64,000 bases of DNA from Palsa-461 sp963768185 (GCA_963768185.1 CAVYGS010000004.1:806001-870000), one strand, 5' to 3'; shown: positions 37,204 through 48,685, counted from the first letter of the stretch. Notes: generated by a model from the letters alone, not told the origin. Translations and numbers: made by a program.

Positions 37204-37814
37204 CGAATCATGCAGGCACCTGGCCGCTGATCCGGCAACCCGGCTGACTCAGGGAGTCCCGTGGCTTTGCGTCCCCCTCTCGCGAAGGGTTTGCCTTTTG
37301 CTCAACACCAACTTCGTTGCTGACAAGGTTGAAACTACACAGTGTCCAGGCCCATTACAAGCATTTCCCGACGGTGACCAGGGAATTCGCAGCAAACGGC
37401 GCTTCGGACGAGCCAGGAGTTGGAATCACCGTCCGGTGGCGTCGATCGGGTACCGACAGTCCCCGCCTCCTTCGGAGGGCTGCAACCAAGGGGTGGTCGC
37501 CCGGGCGCTGTCGCTTGCGATCACCGCGTGCGCTCTCGGGCGGATCACCGAGACCTCATCGCACTCGGTGTGGTCGTCCGTGAACTCGGGTACTGCGTCT
37601 TGGGATCGGCCATGACTTGCCACTGACGGCCCTGGTCGGCGTCCCCTCTTCGTGGCTTTGATTGCCGAGCCGTCCAAACTGAACCGCCCCGTATTTCTTG
37701 GAGACTCCTGACATGGCGAGGTTGGTGGATGGTCGACGTCGACCGGGTGGATTCGACTCCGACCAGGAGAATCCCGGGTTCCCAGCGCCCTCGGGTGGCA
37801 TTTGGTCATCCAGA
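37204..37814. other. Gene-poor stretch, no supported coding region
   Basis: The bases between the surface operon and the esterase are less GC-rich than elsewhere. Open frames exist on both strands (for example 37298-37615 plus and 37426-37809 minus), but none has family-like sequence, a ribosome site or the third-position GC bias of the neighbours. One 33-base segment resembles an insertion-sequence end (37680-37712). Probably a degraded insertion site. Confidence 0.6.
37680..37712 (+). mobile_element. Possible IS3-type insertion-sequence end remnant
   Basis: TGAACCGCCCCGTATTTCTT followed by GGAGACTCCTGAC recalls, from memory, the outer end of actinobacterial IS3-group elements, which carry a TGAACCGCCCC-like tip just before the transposase ribosome site and ATG. 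The following frame from ATG 37713 does not encode a recognisable transposase. A remnant at best. Confidence 0.3.
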
Positions 37815-37820
37815 TAGCAT
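37815..37820 (+). promoter_or_regulatory. Candidate -10 element TAGCAT of the esterase-gat operon
   Basis: TAGCAT is 7 bases before the GTG start of the esterase, with no ribosome site between, so the operon's transcript may begin at or next to the start codon. Confidence 0.4.
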
Positions 37821-37827
37821 CAACAAC

Positions 37828-38589
37828 GTGACCGCTCCAGTGATGTCAGGTGCAGAGCCATTTTCCGCGTCCGGTGGTCCGCAGGGCGCGCTCGTGATCC
37901 ACGGCTTCACGGGCAACACGTTCTCGATGCGCAGCGTGGCGAAGGCGCTCGCGGCGGTCGGCCTGAGCGTCGAGGCACCGCTGTTGCCCGGGCACGGGAC
38001 GGCGGTCGAGGACATGCTCGCGACCGACTGGTCCGACTGGTCGGAAGCCGCCGAGGCGGCGTACCGGGACCTCGCCTCGCGTTGCGAGAAGGTCGCCGTC
38101 GTCGGACTCTCAATGGGCGGCACGCTCACCTGCTGGCTCGGCGAGCGCCACCCCGAGATCGCCGGTCTCGTCGTCGTCAACCCGCTCGTGCAGTCGATCC
38201 CAGCCGACCAGGTCGAGGCGGTCCAGGCACTGGTCGACGCCGGGACCGAGCTCATGGACGGCATCGGCTCGGACATCGCCGAGCCCGGAGTCACCGAGAT
38301 CTCCTACGGCCAGACCCCGTTGCGCCCGCTGCTCTCGCTGCTGGCGGCGGCCGACGAGGTGGGCGCCAAGCTCGGGGACATCACCTGTCCCGTGCTGTTG
38401 TTCTCGAGCCGAAACGACCACGTGGTGCCGCCGGAGAACGGCGACACCCTGGCGGCGGCGCTCGGCGAGCGCCTTGAGCGGATCTGGCTCGAGCGCAGCT
38501 ATCACGTAGCGACGCTCGACTACGACCGCGAGGAGATCGAAAAGCGCGCCACCGACTTCGTGCTCCGGGTCACCGGGGCCGACGGATGA
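37828..38589 (+). CDS. Alpha/beta hydrolase, Est30-like carboxylesterase
   Basis: 253 residues. The oxyanion block LVIHGFTGNTFSMR, nucleophile elbow GLSMGG (Ser near 92), SSRNDHVVPP with the acid Asp, and SYHVATLDYD with the catalytic His resemble Bacillus/Geobacillus Est30 and monoacylglycerol lipases. Likely hydrolyses short- to medium-chain esters. GTG at 37828; ATG at 37843 is an alternative. It overlaps gatC by four bases, so an esterase is translationally coupled to the amidotransferase operon. Confidence 0.88.
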   Translation: MTAPVMSGAEPFSASGGPQGALVIHGFTGNTFSMRSVAKALAAVGLSVEAPLLPGHGTAVEDMLATDWSDWSEAAEAAYRDLASRCEKVAVVGLSMGGTLTCWLGERHPEIAGLVVVNPLVQSIPADQVEAVQALVDAGTELMDGIGSDIAEPGVTEISYGQTPLRPLLSLLAAADEVGAKLGDITCPVLLFSSRNDHVVPPENGDTLAAALGERLERIWLERSYHVATLDYDREEIEKRATDFVLRVTGADG

Positions 38590-38918
38590 CGGCGGGCGGC
38601 GCCAGCTCCCCGTCCCTGCCTCCGGCGATCGGCCCCGAGCAGGTCGCCCACGTCGCCCGGCTGGCGCGGCTCGAGCTGAGCCCCGACGAGCTCACGCGCT
38701 ACACCGGCCAGCTGGCCTCGGTGCTCGCCTACGCGGCCGAGATCGCGGAGTTGGAGGTGGGCGATCTCGCGCCCATGAGCCATCCGGTGCCCCTGCGCAA
38801 CGTGTTGCGAGAGGACACCGAGGTCCCGTGCCTCGAGCGCGAGGCCGTGCTCGGGGAGGCCCCGGCCACTGAGGACCACCGCTTCAAGGTTCCGAAGATC
38901 CTCTCGGAGGAGGGATGA
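38586..38918 (+). CDS. gatC: Asp-tRNA(Asn)/Glu-tRNA(Gln) amidotransferase subunit C
   Basis: 110 residues, a little long because of an N-terminal extension of about 15. The family core HVARLARLELSPDEL and the C-terminal LREDTEVPCLEREAVLG are present. GatC stabilises the GatA/GatB complex, which amidates mischarged tRNAs. ATGA overlaps join it to the esterase before it and gatA after it. Confidence 0.94.
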   Translation: MTAGGASSPSLPPAIGPEQVAHVARLARLELSPDELTRYTGQLASVLAYAAEIAELEVGDLAPMSHPVPLRNVLREDTEVPCLEREAVLGEAPATEDHRFKVPKILSEEG

Positions 38919-40355
38919 GCAGCTCGGCGGTTGCCATCGCCCAGGACGTGCGCTCGGGGCGCCGGTCCGCGCGCGAGGTCACCGAGGAGGCGCTGTCTCG
39001 CATCTCGACCGGCGACGACATCCACGCGTTCTTGGTGGTGCTCGCGGACCACGCGATCGCCCGGGCTGACGAAATCGACCGGCTGGTGGCTTCGGGGTCG
39101 GATCCCGGCCCCCTCGCCGGGGTGCCCTTCGCGCTCGAAGGACAACATGTGCACGAAGGGCATCGCGACGACCTGTTCGTCGAAGATCCTCGCCGGGTGG
39201 CGGCCCCCCTACGACGCGACCGTGGTGGAGCGGCTGCGCGACGCCGGTGCCGTCCTCGTCGGCAAGACGAACATGGACGAGTTCGCGATGGGCTCGTCGA
39301 CCGAGAACTCGTGTTCGGGGCCGACCCTCAACCCGCACGACCGGACGCGGGTGCCGGGGGGCTCGAGCGGCGGTTCGGCCGCCTCGGTGGCGGCCGACTT
39401 CGTCCCGTTGGCCTTCGGGTCGGACACCGGCGGTTCCATCCGCCAACCGGCCGCCCTGTGCGGAGTGGTCGGCGTGAAGCCCACCTACGGTCTGGTGTCG
39501 CGCTATGGGCTCGTCGCCTTCGCGAGCTCGCTGGACCAGATCGGCCCGCTGGCCTCCTCGGTGGCCGACGCCGCGCTGGCGCTCGAGGTGATCGCAGGCC
39601 ACGACCCCCGCGACACCACCTCGCTCGACGAGCCGGTGCCCGAGATGCTCTCGGCGGTCGCCCGTCCAGTGGAGGGCCGGCGAGTGGGCCTCGTCACCGA
39701 GCTGATCGACGGGACCGCGCCGGGCGTCGTCGCCCGGGTGCGGGAGGCCGCCGAGGCCTTGGCCAAGGCGGGCTGCGTGGTCGAGGAGGTCTCGATCCCG
39801 CAGTTCCGCTACGGACTGGCCGCTTACTACCTGATCGCGCCGGCCGAGGCGTCGTCGAACCTCGCCCGCTTCGACGGCGTGCGCTACGGCCTGCGGGTCG
39901 ACGCGCCCGATGCCCCGGCGATGAACGTCGCCACCCGGACCGCCGGGTTCGGCCCCGAGGTGAAACGCCGCATCATGCTCGGCACCTACGCGCTCTCGGC
40001 GGGCTACTACGACGCCTACTACGCGAAGGCGCAACGCGTTCGCACCATGGTGGCCGACGGCTTCGCCTACGCGTACACGCGCTTTGACGCGCTGCTCGGG
40101 GCGACGACGCCCACCACTGCGTTCCGGCTCGGCGAGCACAGCGAGGACCCGCTCGCGATGTACCAATCCGACACCTGCACGGTCCCGGCGAACCTCGCCG
40201 GCAACCCGGCCATCACGGTGCCCTTCGGCGTCGGCGAGCACGACCTCCCGGTCGGGGTTCAGATCTTTGCGCCACCCCTCGGTGAGGCGACGATGTTCTC
40301 GCTGGCCGGCGCGCTGGAACGTGCCGCGTCGGGCGCCAACGGAGACGATCGATGA
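38915..40355 (+). CDS. gatA: Glutamyl/aspartyl-tRNA amidotransferase subunit A (frame-broken)
   Basis: Amidase-signature glutaminase that supplies ammonia to GatB. About 479 residues after repair. An extra G near 39140 breaks the frame right at the catalytic Lys; repaired it reads GVPFALKDNMCTKG. The rest holds VPGGSSGGSAASVAA with the cis-Ser and Ser nucleophile region, GSDTGGSIRQPA, and KPTYGLVSRYGLVAFASSLD. Four-base overlaps with gatC and gatB. Essential for most actinobacteria lacking GlnRS or AsnRS, so the break is surely artefactual. Confidence 0.95.
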
Positions 40356-41803
40356 GCGACGAGCTGCCCGAGGGCTGGGAGCTCGTCGTCGGCCTCGAGG
40401 TCCACTGCGAGCTGTTGACCCAGACCAAGCTGTTCTGCGGCTGCCCGAACGCCTTCGGAGAGGAGCCGAACACCAATGTGTGCCCGGTGTGCCTCGGGCT
40501 TCCCGGATCTCTCCCGGTGCTCAATCGGCGCGCCGTCGAGCTCGCCATGCGCATCGGTACCGCGTTGCGCTGCGCGATCGAACCCTCGAGCTTCCACCGG
40601 AAGAACTACTTCTACCCCGACATGCCGAAGGACTTTCAGATCAGCCAGTACGACGAGCCGATCAACCGAGGCGGCCGGCTGGAGCTGCCCGACGGCTCGG
40701 TGGTCGGGATCGAACGGGCGCACCTGGAGGAGGACACCGGCAAGACCACCCACATCGGCGGGACCGGCCGGATCGGCGGCGCCGACTACGCGCTGGTCGA
40801 CTACAACCGCTCGGGGGTTCCCTTGGTCGAGATCGTGAGCGCGCCCGACATCCGCTCGGCGGCGCAAGCCCATGCCTACGCGACCGAGCTGCGCTCGATC
40901 CTGGTCGCGACCGGCGCGTCGGACGGCCGCATGGAGGAGGGCTCCATGCGGGTGGACGCCAACGTCTCGGTCCGGCGGGCGGGCGAGGGGTTCGGGACGC
41001 GCTGCGAGATCAAGAACCTGAACTCGCTTCGCTCGCTCGTCCGGGCGATCGAGCACGAGGCGGCCCGCCAGGTGACACTGCTCGAGGACGGCGGCAAGGT
41101 GGTCCAAGAGACTCGGCACTGGGACGAGGGCGAGGGCCGGACCGTCTCGATGCGCTCCAAGGAGGAGGCCAACGACTATCGGTACTTCCCCGAGCCCGAC
41201 CTGGTGCCGCTGGCGCCCGACCGCCGCTGGCAGTCCGAGGTGGCGGCCGCGCTCCCTCCGCTGCCGGCCGAGCGGCGGGCCGAGCTCGTCCGCCTGCTGG
41301 GCGGGAGCCCGACCGCCGCCCAGTCCGACCAGCTCCGCTCGGTGGTCGCCTCCGACCTCGACCGCCTGGTGACGGCCGCGGTGGCCAAGGGGGCGCCAGC
41401 GGGGCTTGCCCTGGCCAGGACGGCCAACGAGGTGGCGGCGAACGCGCAAAAGGTGGACACGCTCGACCTCGACGACTTCGCCCGGCTCCTGGTGCTCGAG
41501 GCCAGCGGAGAGCTCTCGGCCACTCAGGCGAAGGCGGTCCTGACCGAGCTGCTCGAGCGCGGTGGCGATCCGGCCGCGATCGCGAGGTCCAAGGGGTTCG
41601 AATCGATGGACGAGGGAGTGCTGCGCGAGACCGTCGCACAGGTCGTCGCCGATCTCCCCGCGGAGTGGGAGAAGTTCCTCTCCGGTGATCCCAAGGTCCA
41701 GGGCGCACTCATCGGGGCGGTGATGCGCGCGACCTCGAACAAGGCGAACGGGAAGGCGGTCACCGAGGAGCTGGCCCGCCTGAAGGCAGAAGCGGCCCGC
41801 TGA
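40352..41803 (+). CDS. gatB: Glutamyl/aspartyl-tRNA amidotransferase subunit B
   Basis: 483 residues, intact. GLEVHCELLTQTKLFCGC at the start with zinc-site cysteines, KNYFYPDMPKDFQISQYDEP, EEDTGKTTH, the MRVDANVS block, and the C-terminal YqeY-like tail domain that binds tRNA. It carries the kinase-like amidotransferase step. The start overlaps gatA by four bases. A lipid-type MMPL transporter gene follows 35 bases on. Confidence 0.96.
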   Translation: MSDELPEGWELVVGLEVHCELLTQTKLFCGCPNAFGEEPNTNVCPVCLGLPGSLPVLNRRAVELAMRIGTALRCAIEPSSFHRKNYFYPDMPKDFQISQYDEPINRGGRLELPDGSVVGIERAHLEEDTGKTTHIGGTGRIGGADYALVDYNRSGVPLVEIVSAPDIRSAAQAHAYATELRSILVATGASDGRMEEGSMRVDANVSVRRAGEGFGTRCEIKNLNSLRSLVRAIEHEAARQVTLLEDGGKVVQETRHWDEGEGRTVSMRSKEEANDYRYFPEPDLVPLAPDRRWQSEVAAALPPLPAERRAELVRLLGGSPTAAQSDQLRSVVASDLDRLVTAAVAKGAPAGLALARTANEVAANAQKVDTLDLDDFARLLVLEASGELSATQAKAVLTELLERGGDPAAIARSKGFESMDEGVLRETVAQVVADLPAEWEKFLSGDPKVQGALIGAVMRATSNKANGKAVTEELARLKAEAAR

Positions 41804-41838
41804 TCGATCACAGCGCCGGGGATCTGCATCCTCCCGGC

Positions 41839-43999
41839 GTGCTCGGACGCGTTGCCGCTGGGTGCTATCGGCGCCGCCGGATGGTCCTCGTCGTCTGGAT
41901 CATCCTGCTGGTGGCCATGACCGCCATCGCCCAACTCGTCGGGACCCACTTCCAGAACAAGTTCACCTCGGGCAACGTGCCCTCCCAGCAGGCGTTGAAC
42001 ATCCTCCAGTCGCGGTTTCCCGAGCAAGCGGGCGACAACGCGCAGGTCGTCGTCAAGACGTCGGCGCCCTTCGGCTCGGTCGCGAACCGCAATGACATCC
42101 AGCGCCTCGCGGCCAAGCTGCGGTCCGACGCCGATGTCGAGTCGGTGGTGTCGCCGTTCGGTGCCGGCGATGCGTACCAGATCTCGCGCGACGGGCACAT
42201 CGGCTACCTGACGGTGAACTTCACCACGACGACGGCGTTGCTCCCGGGGAGCGCGGTGAAGAAAGTGATCTCCGACGCCGAGTCCTTCGATCGTCCGGGT
42301 TTCACGGTCGCGCTCGGGGGGTCGCCAATCTCCTCGGTCGTCGCCGCGTCGCCGGGCCCGGCCGAGGGCATCGGGGTCACCGCGGCGATGGCCATCATGC
42401 TCATCGCGTTCGGGTCGGCCGTCGCGATGGGGCTGCCGATCCTGATCGCGCTCGTCGGCCTCGCTATCGGGATCGCGATCGAGGAGCTGGCCACCCACCT
42501 CCTCGTGATCCCCGTCTTCTCGCCCGAGCTCGCGTCGATGATGGGTCTCGGGGTCGGCATCGACTACGCGCTGTTGATCGTCACGCGTTACCGCCAGGGA
42601 CTGGCGGACGGCCTGGAGCCCGAGGATGCCGTGGTCGCCTCGCTCACCACGTCGGGGCGCGCCGTGCTCATCGCCGGCGGCACGGTCGTGGTGTCGCTGC
42701 TCGGCCTCTTCCTGATCGGCCAGGCCTACATGATCGGGCTGTCGGTGGGCGCCATCGTCTCGGTCCTGTTGGTGCTCACGGGCTCTTTGACCCTGCTTCC
42801 CGCCATGCTCGGCTTCGCCGGGCGCTCGATCGAACGGCTGTCGATCCGCCGCGGTGCAAGCCGGTCGGTCAGCTCGACCGCCCGGGGGTTCTGGTACCGG
42901 TGGAGCCGTTCGATCCAGCGGCACCCCTGGCGGGGCGTCGTCGGCGCGGTCGTCGTGCTCGTGGTGTTGGCCATCCCGCTGTTCTCGATGCGCCTCGCGT
43001 TCAGCGACTCCGGCAACGACCCGACCTCGCTCACCACGCGCCAGGCCTACGACCTGCTGACCGAGGGATTCGGACCCGGCTACAACGGCCCTCTCGTCGT
43101 CGCGGTGGCGCTCGACGGGCAGGGCCAGCGCGCCGTCGTCGAACGCTTGGCCGACCGGATCCGTACCGCCCCGGGTGTGGCGACCGTGGCGCCGCCCCGG
43201 TTCAACCCGAGCGGCAGTGCCGCAATCATCATCGCCATCCCGACGACCTCGCCGCAGGCCGCCGCGACCCAGCGCCTCGTGCTGCATCTGCGGGCGGAGG
43301 TGATCCCGCCGGTGGTCGCGCACACCGGGGTGGTGGCCGAGGTGGGCGGCGAGACCGCGTCGGGGATCGACGCGGCGGACTTCCTCGGGGCGCGCTTGCC
43401 GCTCGTGATCGGCGCGGTGATCCTCGTCTCGTTCGTGTTGCTGTGCGCGATGTTCCGCTCGCTGGTGATCCCCCTCAAGGCGGCCGTGATGAACCTGCTC
43501 TCCATTGGCGCGGCGTACGGCGTGATGGTCGCGGTGTTCCAGTGGGGATGGCTCGGCGGCCTGTTCGCGATCGGGAAGACCTCACCGATCGACCCGTGGA
43601 TCCCCGTCGTGATGTTCACCATCCTCTTCGGGCTGTCGATGGACTACGAGGTGTTCCTGCTGTCGCGGATGGCGGAGCGGTGGCACGAGACAGGCGACAA
43701 CTCGCTGTCGGTCGCCGACGGGCTGGCGCGCACCGCTCGGGTGATCACCGCGGCGGCCGCGATCATGTTCTTCGTCTTCGGGTCCTTCGTGGTGAAGGAC
43801 CCGTTGCACATCTTGAAGGTCTTCGGGCTCGGGCTGGCGGTCGCCATCCTCATCGACTCGACGCTGGTCCGGATGGTGCTCGTCCCCTCGGTCATGGAGC
43901 TCCTGGGCAAGGCGAACTGGTGGGCGCCGAGGTGGCTCGACCGGGTCCTGCCCCGGGTCGGCATCGAGACCGCTGTCATGCCCGCCATACACTCGGCCC

Positions 44000-44007
<8 letters not shown>
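41839..44007 (+). CDS. MMPL/RND-family membrane transporter
   Basis: 722 residues, about eleven to twelve predicted membrane spans in the two-lobe RND arrangement. After TM1, an extracellular porter-like domain (about 40-170), then the conserved MMGLGVGIDYALLIVTRYR near 234-252; the second lobe repeats the pattern with FGLSMDYEVFLLSRM near 597. These Asp/Tyr motifs mark proton-coupled MMPL lipid exporters. The substrate is unknown. GTG start. The last eight bases overlap ilvD, which has its own promoter-like element inside this gene. Confidence 0.9.
43988..43993 (+). promoter_or_regulatory. Candidate -10 element TACACT of ilvD
   Basis: TACACT lies inside the 3-prime end of the MMPL gene, six bases before the ilvD ATG. 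This would allow ilvD to be transcribed separately and without a leader. Confidence 0.35.
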
Positions 44008-45712
<1,705 letters not shown>

Positions 45713-45840
45713 CGGATCGCTCAGGCCGCGCACCCATAACAGGGACCTAACAACTTCGACCACCGCCCCTAACCGAACCGTCCGACGATGGCGGTGGGAG
45801 GCCTCGTAGGGATGGAAGAAACGGGTCAAAGGGGCCGAGG

Positions 45841-47157
45841 GTGACGCTCGACACGACGAGCGCGGTGGCGCTCCTGTACCGCCGGCTTGGGTTCGGGGCC
45901 ACCGCCGATGAGCTGTCCTCGGCGGTCAGCGCCGGCTATTCGGCCACTGCGGCCAGCCTGCTGTCGGGCCTGGGCCAGCCGGACCCGGGGGGCGACGCCA
46001 TCGTACCGCCCGCGTTCACCCCGATCCCGGTCGGGCTCCGGGCGAACGTGTCGGCCCGCAAGAGCTACTTCGAGACGTTGCGCACGGAGAGCCGCCAACT
46101 CATCACCTGGTGGGTGGCCCGCATGCTCGCCACCACCAACCCGGCAAACGAGAAGCTGACCTTCCTCTTGCACGGGCACTTCCCGACCGCCATCTCCAAG
46201 GTGCGGTTCCCCCAGTTCATGTACGGGCAGAATCAGCTGTTCCGGACCCAGGGCTCGGGGAACTTCACCGCGCTGACCCAGGCCGTGGCCACCGATCCGG
46301 CGATGCTCATTTGGCTGGACGCTGCGACCGACAAGGCGCAGGACCCCAACGAGAACTTCGCCCGAGAGCTCATGGAGCGGTTCACGATGGGGATCGGCAC
46401 CTATTCCGAGGCCGACGTTCGGGCGGCCGCATACTGCTTCACCGGCTGGCAGCTCGACTACCGCACCGGCGCCTTCTCCATCGACGCCCTCGACCATTCG
46501 AACGCCCCCCAGAGCTTCCTCGGGCACTCCGGCATCAACTCGGGCACCCAGGTGATCGACATCGTCACCACCACCGACGCCTCGGCCCACTACGTGCCCT
46601 CGGCGATGTGGAGTCACGTGGCCGCCCCCGTGACGCCGAGCGCCCCGGTGGTGGCCGATCTCGCCCCTGGGTACGCCTCCGACCACGACATCGGCTCCCT
46701 GCTCGGGGCGATCGTGGCCCACCCCGACTTCCTGACCCCGGCCACCCAAGGCGGGCTCGTCAAGCAGCCCGTCGAGTACGTGGTCGGCGCGCTGCGGGCC
46801 CTCGGGGTGACGGCGGCGGAGCTCCAGGCAAGACCCGACGGGGTGCTCGCCATCCTGGCTGGGATGGGCCAGGTCCCCTTCGACCCCCCGAGCGTGGGGG
46901 GCTGGGGGCAGAACACCTATTGGCTCTCGACCGCTGCAGCGCTGACTCGCTGGAAGTTCGCGGCCCGCCTCAGCGCTGAGGCCGACATCTCGTTGGTGGC
47001 CGACGCCGCTCCCTCGGCCCGGGTGGAGGCCGCCGCCCAGCTGCTGAGTGTCCCCAGTTGGTCGTCGACGACGGCCAAGGCGCTGGCCGCCGCGTCGGCC
47101 AGTCCGCCCGACGTCGTGACCCTGGCCCTCGTCTCGCCCGAGTTCGTGAGCAACTGA
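45841..47157 (+). CDS. DUF1800 family protein
   Basis: 438 residues. The family N-terminus ALLYRRLGFGAT, then RESRQLITWWVARML-like helix, HGHFPTAISKV, the DPNENFARELMERFTMG block, and GGWGQNTYWLS. DUF1800 genes are nearly always paired with DUF1501, as here (3-base gap). The biochemical role is unknown. GTG start after a GGGGCCGAGG stretch. There is no classical signal peptide, so its partner's Tat signal may export the pair, which is inference. Confidence 0.92.
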   Translation: MTLDTTSAVALLYRRLGFGATADELSSAVSAGYSATAASLLSGLGQPDPGGDAIVPPAFTPIPVGLRANVSARKSYFETLRTESRQLITWWVARMLATTNPANEKLTFLLHGHFPTAISKVRFPQFMYGQNQLFRTQGSGNFTALTQAVATDPAMLIWLDAATDKAQDPNENFARELMERFTMGIGTYSEADVRAAAYCFTGWQLDYRTGAFSIDALDHSNAPQSFLGHSGINSGTQVIDIVTTTDASAHYVPSAMWSHVAAPVTPSAPVVADLAPGYASDHDIGSLLGAIVAHPDFLTPATQGGLVKQPVEYVVGALRALGVTAAELQARPDGVLAILAGMGQVPFDPPSVGGWGQNTYWLSTAAALTRWKFAARLSAEADISLVADAAPSARVEAAAQLLSVPSWSSTTAKALAAASASPPDVVTLALVSPEFVSN

Positions 47158-47160
47158 GCG

Positions 47161-48525
47161 ATGGGAGAACCGATGCACCACGAGCTCGTGCCCGCCGACT
47201 CCGTCACCACCCACACCCCCACGACGTTGAGCCGACGTCGCTTCCTCTCGCTGGCGGCGGCCGGGCTGGCCGCCGGTGGCGCGGCGAGCATGGTGGGACC
47301 GGCACTGTGGGAGCAACTGTCGGTGGCGGCGGCGGCCGCCAAGACGACCGGCAAGCTCGGCTCGGCCACCGGTCGGACGCTCGTGCTCGTCACCCTCTAC
47401 GGCGGGAACGACGGGCTGAACACGGTGATCCCCTACAAGAACCCGGCCTACGCGTCCGCCCGGGGCATCATGGCCATCGACCCGACCACCGTGCTCGACC
47501 TGGGTGAAGGATTCGGCCTGCACCCCTCGATGCCCCAGCTCCACAAGCTCTGGGGCGAAAAGCGCCTTGCCATCGTCCAGGGCGTCGGCTTCGCCAATCC
47601 CAACTACAGCCACTTCGAGTCCATGGACATCTGGCAGACCGGGGAGCCGACCGACCCGTCGGGCTCCGGCTGGCTCGGGCGCTGGATGGACAAGACCGGG
47701 GCCGACCCCCTGCGGGCGGTGGCGATCGGGCCCACGGTGCCCACCCTCTTGACCGGCGAACGCATCCAGGCGGCCGCCATCGCCCCGGGCCCGATCCGAC
47801 TGCCCGGGACTGCCGCCGAAGTCGCCCGCTACCGGGCCCTCGCCTCGACCTCGAAGGGCGAGCCCTCGCTGCTCGCCGAGGCGGCAGGCTCCAACGCCGA
47901 CCTGCTCGAGGTCGACTCGGTGCTCGGACCCATCCTCAACAAGACCGCCAACTCGAACCCGCTCCATCTCACCGGTGCCGCGGCGCCGAGCGCGGCGGGC
48001 TCGGCCAACGCCCTGGCCATCGCGAACGGCGGGGGAGGGGTGTCGGCCGCCGACGTCCTCTCCACGCAGCTGTCGGTGGTGGCCAACCTGCTCCTGGCCG
48101 ATGCCCCGAGCGAGGTCTACAGCGTGGAGCTCGGCGGGTTCGACACGCACACCAACCAGCTCGTCACCCAGGCGGAGCTGCTCCCGCAGCTCGACACCGC
48201 CGTGGGCGCGTTCCTCGACGCGATCGCTCACACCGCACGGGGTCGCGACACCGTCGTCGCGGTGTACACCGAGTTCGGGCGGCGGGTCGTGGCCAACGCC
48301 AGCGCCGGGACCGACCACGGCTGGGCCAACGTGGTGTTCGTGGCGGGCCAGCCGGTCAAGGGCGGCTTCTACGGCGAGCCGCCGAGCCTGACCGACCTCT
48401 CCGAGGGCAACCAGATCTACAACCTGGACTACCGGCGGGTCTACGCGACGCTGCTCGACCAGGTGATCGGCGTGGACCCGAAGGACTTCTTGGGGAAGAG
48501 CTTCGCCGGCGTCACCTTCCTGTGA
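47161..48525 (+). CDS. DUF1501 family protein, Tat-exported
   Basis: 454 residues. A twin-arginine signal, LSRRRFLSLAAAGLAAG, starts near residue 21, followed by a hydrophobic stretch and Ala-rich cleavage region. The mature domain has LYGGNDGLNTVIPY, the GVGFANPNYSHFESMDIWQTG block, and TEFGRRVVANASAGTDHG with sulfatase/alkaline-phosphatase-like Asp/His residues. DUF1501 proteins belong to that superfamily, but no activity is established here. Translated just after DUF1800. ATG 47161, or 47173 (MHHELV), is the start. Confidence 0.92.
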   Translation: MGEPMHHELVPADSVTTHTPTTLSRRRFLSLAAAGLAAGGAASMVGPALWEQLSVAAAAAKTTGKLGSATGRTLVLVTLYGGNDGLNTVIPYKNPAYASARGIMAIDPTTVLDLGEGFGLHPSMPQLHKLWGEKRLAIVQGVGFANPNYSHFESMDIWQTGEPTDPSGSGWLGRWMDKTGADPLRAVAIGPTVPTLLTGERIQAAAIAPGPIRLPGTAAEVARYRALASTSKGEPSLLAEAAGSNADLLEVDSVLGPILNKTANSNPLHLTGAAAPSAAGSANALAIANGGGGVSAADVLSTQLSVVANLLLADAPSEVYSVELGGFDTHTNQLVTQAELLPQLDTAVGAFLDAIAHTARGRDTVVAVYTEFGRRVVANASAGTDHGWANVVFVAGQPVKGGFYGEPPSLTDLSEGNQIYNLDYRRVYATLLDQVIGVDPKDFLGKSFAGVTFL

Positions 48526-48537
48526 GGAGCCCAGTGG

Positions 48538-48566
48538 TTGTCGGCGCCCGCTCGGCGTGCCACAAT
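48538..48566 (+). promoter_or_regulatory. Promoter of the ilv leader: TTGTCG, 17 bases, CACAAT
   Basis: TTGTCG at 48538-48543 and CACAAT at 48561-48566, separated by exactly 17 bases, form a credible housekeeping-type promoter. The leader-peptide ATG is nine bases after the -10, so that short frame is probably read from a leaderless or nearly leaderless RNA. Confidence 0.55.
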
Positions 48567-48575
48567 GTCCTCGTC

Positions 48576-48626
48576 ATGCGCACCAGGGGACTCTCCGCGA
48601 CCAGCATGCTGGTAATCGTTACGTAG
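48576..48626 (+). CDS. ilv attenuator leader peptide (16 residues)
   Basis: Encodes MRTRGLSATSMLVIVT, ending in TAG. The Leu-Val-Ile-Val run near the end is what a branched-chain amino acid attenuator needs: ribosome stalling there when Leu, Val or Ile is scarce. It lies directly before two alternative hairpins and 109 bases before ilvB. Leader peptides of this type are known before ilvB in other actinobacteria. Confidence 0.75.
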   Translation: MRTRGLSATSMLVIVT

Positions 48627-48651
48627 CGCGCGACCACATCTCCTCGCGCGC
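48626..48651 (+). promoter_or_regulatory. Hairpin overlapping the leader stop, candidate pause or antiterminator arm
   Basis: GCGCGCGA (48626-48633) and TCGCGCGC (48644-48651) form an 8-base perfect stem with a 10-base loop. Because it begins at the leader stop codon, a ribosome finishing the leader would mask it. It is the expected counterpart of the terminator hairpin that follows. Confidence 0.6.
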
Positions 48652-48654
48652 GCT

Positions 48655-48685
48655 CGACCTCCCCAACGGGAGGTCGTTTGCTTTT
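48655..48685 (+). terminator. Rho-independent attenuator of ilvB-ilvN-ilvC
   Basis: CGACCTCCC, a CAAC loop, then GGGAGGTCG: a 9-base perfect stem, followed by the T-rich tail TTTGCTTTT. Located between leader peptide and ilvB. Transcription would stop here when branched-chain amino acids are plentiful and read through when the leader ribosome stalls. Confidence 0.72.

Noticed and set aside
37298..37615. Open frame of about 105 codons in the gene-poor stretch
   Set aside because: No family similarity, no ribosome site and no third-position GC bias.
37426..37809. Minus-strand frame of about 127 codons in the gene-poor stretch
   Set aside because: No recognisable domain and a composition unlike the neighbouring genes.
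48565..48615. Alternative leader frame starting at ATG 48565
   Set aside because: It encodes no run of branched-chain residues and starts inside the -10 element.
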